Shown here piece by piece: positions 61,201-64,000 of a stretch of 64,000 bases of DNA. A program made the translations under genes and the position numbers. The notes under the pieces are model-generated. The model saw only the letters and a program-made list of their open reading frames with translations, searched no databases and had not been told where the DNA came from. Within the stretch, counting starts at the first letter, position 1, and every line of letters starts with the position of its first letter. Origin of the DNA: an uncultured Roseivirga sp. (GTDB lineage Bacteria > Bacteroidota > Bacteroidia > Cytophagales > Cyclobacteriaceae); assembly GCA_947493005.1 (NCBI GenBank), contig CANLOY010000002.1:1-64000 (forward strand), written 5' to 3'.

Positions 61201-62303
61201 GTATTTCCCAGGTAATTACAAGAGGTAAAATCAATCTTGCCATCCTTGTCAAAATCCGCTATCTGAGCTCTGTAAGGGAATGTTCCCCTACCGTCAGACC
61301 AGTCAGAATCCGAAGACCAAAATTCAGGTGTTTCAAAAGAAGCCGTCATGCTACCTGGTGCTGTTGTATTTCTTACACTAACAGCACGGTTTGCTCCTCC
61401 TTGAGATGCAATAAAGTCGGTTCTACCATCTCCATCCACATCAGCAACTTGAATACCCGTACAACGGCTACCAACATTTCCAATAACTTGTCTTGGTCCG
61501 AAGCTAAAATGGCCAGGGCCAGTACTCGTATTAAATGCTATCCATGCTACATTCCCGTTTTCTCCAACAATATCTACTTTTCCATCATTATTGAAGTCTC
61601 CGGCAGCTACCTGATAACTAGATATACCTTGTGAGCTGTGCGCATACGCCAGCCCAAAATTTCCAGGGCCGGTACTGGTGTTCCTCAAAACACTGGCATT
61701 GGTCACCAAATCTTTAAGTCCATCACCATCAAAATCTGCCGCGAAAACTGATCTAGTAGCAGTTGGGAAATTATATGCGCTGAAACTCAAATTACCTGGT
61801 GTACTATTATTCCTGGCTATTGTAATCCCTCCATTCAATCCAGATGAAACCACATCGGGCTTACCATCTAAATCCATATCCTGAGAAATCATATTATACG
61901 CCCCATAAATACCACCCAATTCGAAAGCCGTATTTTGGTACGTCTGATTATTTATCGGTGTAGGACAGAATATACCATTAAATGCCACCTTAGAATAGGC
62001 AGTCAAATCACATTGGTTTTTCACTGAAATTGGCGCAGTCGAAGCTCCAACCGGAACAATCACTTCGAGTTTTCCAAAAGTTGCGGAAATGACTTCTGCC
62101 TCCGTAGCTCCAAAATAGACTTGATTATTCTCAAGGTTTGATGCATCAAAATTAGCTCCAAAGATTGTTACAACACTTCCTATAAACCCAGTATTCGGTT
62201 CAAAGCTATTGATTACCGGCACATCTGAACAAGATTGTGCATTTGATTGCAGACTCACTCCCAAGCAAGCAATCACTATTAAAGTTGAAATTAACTTTCT
62301 CAT
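58203..62303 (-). CDS. Multidomain T9SS type A surface protein (TIG, FG-GAP propeller, HYR, SprB repeat)
   Basis: The signal peptide ends at QSNAQS. In order: IPT/TIG domain (about 26-100); seven FG-GAP/VCBS blades (about 120-485) with DxDGDGxxD calcium loops; HYR-like domain (488-566); two Ig-like domains with YQWxKDGVDI (about 568-720); choice-of-anchor D domain (725-838); two HYR domains (838-1004); SprB repeat (about 1005-1090, NVSCNGAADGSIDATVTGG); PKD-like domain (1095-1186); a Cys/His module (about 1190-1245, KVHICHKGKTLCIS and HGDALGVCG); and a type A sorting domain ending KLLIRQ. It starts 2 nt after the preceding gene, so the two are translationally coupled. It is probably a secreted or surface adhesin, with a seven-bladed integrin-like propeller inferred from the blade count. 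Confidence 0.93.
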   Translation of the reverse strand: MRKLISTLIVIACLGVSLQSNAQSCSDVPVINSFEPNTGFIGSVVTIFGANFDASNLENNQVYFGATEAEVISATFGKLEVIVPVGASTAPISVKNQCDLTAYSKVAFNGIFCPTPINNQTYQNTAFELGGIYGAYNMISQDMDLDGKPDVVSSGLNGGITIARNNSTPGNLSFSAYNFPTATRSVFAADFDGDGLKDLVTNASVLRNTSTGPGNFGLAYAHSSQGISSYQVAAGDFNNDGKVDIVGENGNVAWIAFNTSTGPGHFSFGPRQVIGNVGSRCTGIQVADVDGDGRTDFIASQGGANRAVSVRNTTAPGSMTASFETPEFWSSDSDWSDGRGTFPYRAQIADFDKDGKIDFTSCNYLGNTNVAIWRNISTVGDIVFAPTVNIPSPTRNYRIGVGDVDGDGFPDVVTKSLGVNVFSVYKNTSSGPGAPTFASRVDYTSSSRAEVSGIVIGDLDGDFVPDIATSGINSRTIRFHRNTSAQVDTDPPTAITKNITVALGPDGTVSITPEDVDNGSSDACGLDRLELDITDFTCADIGENEVMLTAIDNAGNQTTAPAIVNVQPAAIIVTGQTTVCQGETIPMTANAGDSYQWQKDGVDISGATDQTYVATESGAYTVTVVNAGGCSGTSLPTDLTVNDNPTVDVFPSGTTYICPPSGTAVLTASQSAIYQWMKDGVDIPNATQQVYTATEVGAYSVRVIDLFGCSAESDDVVVAANPPEIDVAEGATAISNGSLSDYGDVFPNVDNVKTFTINNTGANSLDVSQILVNGADAQYFSIVGAPSAVAANSSETFDLVFNAPNITTYSASVTIVSNDCDEGNITFDIAAEITCVAAEFSDVPSNISVNTDDEACSALVNYQVSANGNPTPEMSYSFTGATTGNGAGTGAGTAFNLGVTNVTLTVTNACGNDTHNFTVTVVDNEPPVLSSMPANITLNAQDTGCAEVVNWDAPDASDNCSVTLTSSHNPGDVFPVGTTTVTYTATDGSGNEVSASFDVTVVPIPMEMTLAPAVFNNVHGYNVSCNGAADGSIDATVTGGCTPYTYSWSNGDTNEDATNLAAGTYTLTVTDGNGSSISQSVTLTEPEPLEASIDMSPENPVPTYGADHTIYLGYGVQTAMLTASATGGNNTYSYSWTGSNIILGGATPAIEVAPEETTTYSVEVSDENGCSVTENFTVNVIDIRCLHIDRIRGKGKHSKGNYADPQTMDKWDGKKVHICHKGKTLCISVNAVADHLMEHGDALGVCGNGGMASEVNSQEFAFAESIEKGSETNSEDFNSSGLRINTYPNPASDFIKVTFSSALAGEVKLVVMDANGVERATPFKGYLEANEQKEVEINTGTLKTGMYLIRLMTPLGAKSSKLLIRQ

Positions 62304-62305
62304 GA

Positions 62306-62746
62306 TTACTTGTTATAGGTGATTTCTATTGAAAGGCTAGCTGCATCCAACCCTTCAGGTACTGCAAACTTTAAATTCTCATATTCATCAGAATCACAAG
62401 AAGCGATTTGCATATCTGCAAATTCAATGTCAAACTTTTTAACAATGTGTTGGGCTTTTTTACCCTTTCCATCAGTAAAGTTTAAGGTAAACCCAATACT
62501 CTTTACATTTCCTCCTTCGTTAAAGGCATTAAGTAAGATCATTGGTTTACTATCGGGACTACACTTCACAACGGCATATAACACATCGAAGTGAAATTCT
62601 GCTTCTTCTAAAGCAGTCCAACCCTGAATGTAATCAGGCTCAGATTCAGATTGCGCTTGGGCTCTATCAGGCCCACTAAAAAAGAGTAAAGAGATTAACA
62701 GAGGCATAAAGACATACCTCCAGTTCTTGGTAAAATTAGTTCTCAT
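62306..62746 (-). CDS. Small exported protein of unknown function
   Basis: A signal peptide ends at DRAQAQ. The mature part of about 115 aa looks beta-rich (FGFTLNFTDGKGKK-type strands are visible as IGFTLNFTDGKGKKAQH) and has two Cys (VKCSPDSK and IASCDSDEY). I recognise no family. It precedes the 1,366-aa T9SS protein by 2 nt, and operator C lies 87 nt upstream of its ATG, so it is the first gene of that adhesin operon. It could be a periplasmic helper or a surface subunit; the sequence does not decide. Confidence 0.75.
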   Translation of the reverse strand: MRTNFTKNWRYVFMPLLISLLFFSGPDRAQAQSESEPDYIQGWTALEEAEFHFDVLYAVVKCSPDSKPMILLNAFNEGGNVKSIGFTLNFTDGKGKKAQHIVKKFDIEFADMQIASCDSDEYENLKFAVPEGLDAASLSIEITYNK

Positions 62747-62832
62747 ACGTTATTGTTTTGGTCGATTAATAGCCCAAGTGACTCAAGATCGCTTAAGCAA
62801 TAGTAATTTAAGACCAAACCAATGACTACCCC

Positions 62833-62849
62833 CTACCCAAAAAGGGTAG
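62833..62849. promoter_or_regulatory. Inverted repeat upstream of the 62.7-kb adhesin operon (candidate LuxR-type operator C)
   Basis: CTACCC-AAAAA-GGGTAG is a perfect 6-bp inverted repeat with a 5-nt spacer; another CTACCC half-site sits just before it at 62825. It lies between the response regulator gene and its downstream adhesin operon, 87 nt from the ATG at 62746. TACCC...GGGTA fits the general form of NarL/FixJ-family sites. Confidence 0.5.
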
Positions 62850-62903
62850 TTTTAACAAATTATCGTATGCAAACAGCAAATGAATTAATTCCAATAGCTG
62901 ATT

Positions 62904-63515
62904 TCAGCCATATTCACTTTTCAATGAAATCAACCGCTCAGAGAGATTTGATCGACTATCTATACCTAATTTAATATAGAGTCTTTTAAGATGATATTTA
63001 ACCGTGTTAATAGAGAGACAGAGCTTTTCTGATATTTCAATGTTAGTCAATCTTTCTGACAGGTAATTGAGAATTTCAGACTCCCTTTCTGACAATTCCA
63101 GTGCTCTCGATATACTATCCAATTCACTGATTTTTGAAACGCAATGATGCATCATAGTCATTTCTATACCCACTAAAATATCTTCTGAGCTAAAGGGTTT
63201 CAAAATATACGCACCGGGCTTCGCCTCTTTTGCAGACGATATTGTTTTATGGTCAGTATAAGAAGTCACAAAAAAGAAGGGTATATTTTGATGTTCGCAT
63301 AAGTTACCGAGCTTGACACCATGGTGCTCTCCATCCAAGCTAATATCCAGTATAGCTATATCAAAATACTCATTTTCAAGGGCTTGTTTAGCAGGAAGAA
63401 ATGAATGGAACACCTGTGATTGATGGCCAAAACCGTCAACAATGGATTTGAGTAACTCAGCAATAATCAGCTCATCCTCTACGATCAGAATTTTAAGATC
63501 TTTTACAGAATCCAT
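62904..63515 (-). CDS. LuxR/NarL-type response regulator (REC + HTH)
   Basis: It is a paralogue of the regulator at 47543-48151, colinear over its full length. The receiver has ILIVEDE, phospho-acceptor Asp in IAILDISLDGE, VTSYTD and Lys in YILKPF. The HTH has LSERESEILNYL and the recognition segment SINTVKYHLKRLYIKLG. No kinase for it is encoded in the window. It lies upstream of, and on the same strand as, the small exported protein and the 1,366-aa adhesin, with operator C in the gap. Confidence 0.93.
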   Translation of the reverse strand: MDSVKDLKILIVEDELIIAELLKSIVDGFGHQSQVFHSFLPAKQALENEYFDIAILDISLDGEHHGVKLGNLCEHQNIPFFFVTSYTDHKTISSAKEAKPGAYILKPFSSEDILVGIEMTMMHHCVSKISELDSISRALELSERESEILNYLSERLTNIEISEKLCLSINTVKYHLKRLYIKLGIDSRSNLSERLISLKSEYG

Positions 63516-63820
63516 AAGTAGGTTTACCTATAACAATTTCAGTAATAGAATCAGCAGTCGATGCAGTATAGTACTTCTAATCGAGATAAGCCAACTTTAC
63601 ATTTTTATTTAATGTTGGTACATAGAAAATTTATATTTTGAGTCTTCCCATTGAGAAAACAAGCAGAGAAACTTGTTTAGTTAGATGTACAAAAGAAAGC
63701 TATTTCAAAGTAAAGGTCGAATTACTGAGATAAGTATTCTTTATGAGTCCCTAAACTTTAGGCTATCAGTAGTTCAATGGCCAATAAAACATGACCGTGC
63801 TTAGGGAAAGTATCTATTCG
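63516..63820. other. Intergenic region without recognisable feature
   Basis: These 305 nt are A+T rich and lie between the alcohol dehydrogenase-like gene and the response regulator, both on the minus strand. I see no convincing open frame, no strong hairpin with a U-tract and no TAnnTTTG element on the minus strand. The promoter of the response regulator should lie here. Confidence 0.6.
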
Positions 63821-64000
63821 TTAAAACGAAACAACCAATTTGCCAAACTGCTTGCCTTCCTTCATATCATCAAAAGCAGTAGCTATTTCCGAAAAAGGTC
63901 TTGACGAATCTACAATTGGCTGAATCTGATGCTCTTTTACAAAGGCAATCATATCTTCAAATTCCTGATCATTGCCCATTGTAGAACCCTGAAGTGTAAT
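63821..64000 (-). CDS. Zinc-type alcohol dehydrogenase / quinone oxidoreductase-like protein, C-terminal 59 aa (5' part outside window)
   Basis: The minus strand encodes an open frame to the window edge ending QFGKLVVSF. The segment GSTMGNDQEFEDMIAFV, followed by HQIQPIVDSSRPFSEI and AFDDMKEGKQFGKLVV, is typical of the C-terminus of medium-chain dehydrogenases. The cofactor and zinc sites lie outside the window, so substrate cannot be said. It is a housekeeping-type neighbour with no visible link to the adhesin loci. Confidence 0.85.
   Translation of the reverse strand: MTLQGSTMGNDQEFEDMIAFVKEHQIQPIVDSSRPFSEIATAFDDMKEGKQFGKLVVSF

Overview
The window reads as chromosomal DNA of a Bacteroidota bacterium, most likely a marine-type member of the Cytophagales. 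The grounds are type IX secretion system (T9SS) C-terminal sorting domains of both type A and type B, PorP/SprF-family proteins, a hybrid two-component regulator of the HTCS type, a TAnnTTTG-type promoter and low GC. Genus is not determinable by eye. I see no transposase, integrase, phage structural set, CRISPR, tRNA or rRNA. Almost everything concerns very large exported repeat proteins and the regulators beside them.

Layout. (1) 1-14451, plus strand: two collagen-like proteins (the first cut by the window edge), two Ig-repeat proteins, a 173-aa T9SS type B cargo, a PorP/SprF protein, a TPR/beta-propeller/OmpA protein and a degenerate GNAT-like protein. Three of the large proteins share an unrecognised module of about 110 aa (four copies). 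(2) 14537-15564: terminator, clear promoter and a MORN/TonB-C protein. (3) 15666-34353, minus strand: a hybrid histidine kinase with LuxR-type output, followed by a 5,120-aa cadherin-repeat adhesin. The kinase sensor is one copy of the Ig-plus-propeller block that the adhesin carries four times. (4) 34497-37862, minus: an M14 carboxypeptidase and a paralogue that has lost its catalytic residues. (5) 38081-50175: PorP-OmpA fusion, 2.6-kDa-residue-scale adhesin of about 2,567 aa with type B sorting signal, LuxR response regulator (all minus) and a divergent HisKA_2 kinase (plus). (6) 50452-58019: HYR-repeat protein (minus) with five nearly identical 246-bp repeats, divergent from an HTCS regulator (plus). 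(7) 58203-63515, minus: 1,366-aa FG-GAP/HYR/SprB-repeat protein, a small exported protein and a LuxR response regulator. (8) 63821-64000: the end of a zinc-type alcohol dehydrogenase-like gene.

How the parts may work together. Each large adhesin in (3), (5), (6) and (7) sits beside its own regulator. In the three LuxR-linked loci the regulator lies directly upstream on the same strand, and the gap before the adhesin operon holds an inverted repeat with ACCC/GGGT half-sites 80-100 bp from the likely ATG. The two type B cargo genes each have a PorP/SprF gene immediately downstream, while the three type A cargo genes have none, which fits the known dependence of type B cargo on SprF-like partners. 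I infer a set of parallel regulator-adhesin cassettes, one of which may sense its own product through a homologous sensor. A 150-bp intergenic repeat occurs in direct orientation on both sides of cassette (5).
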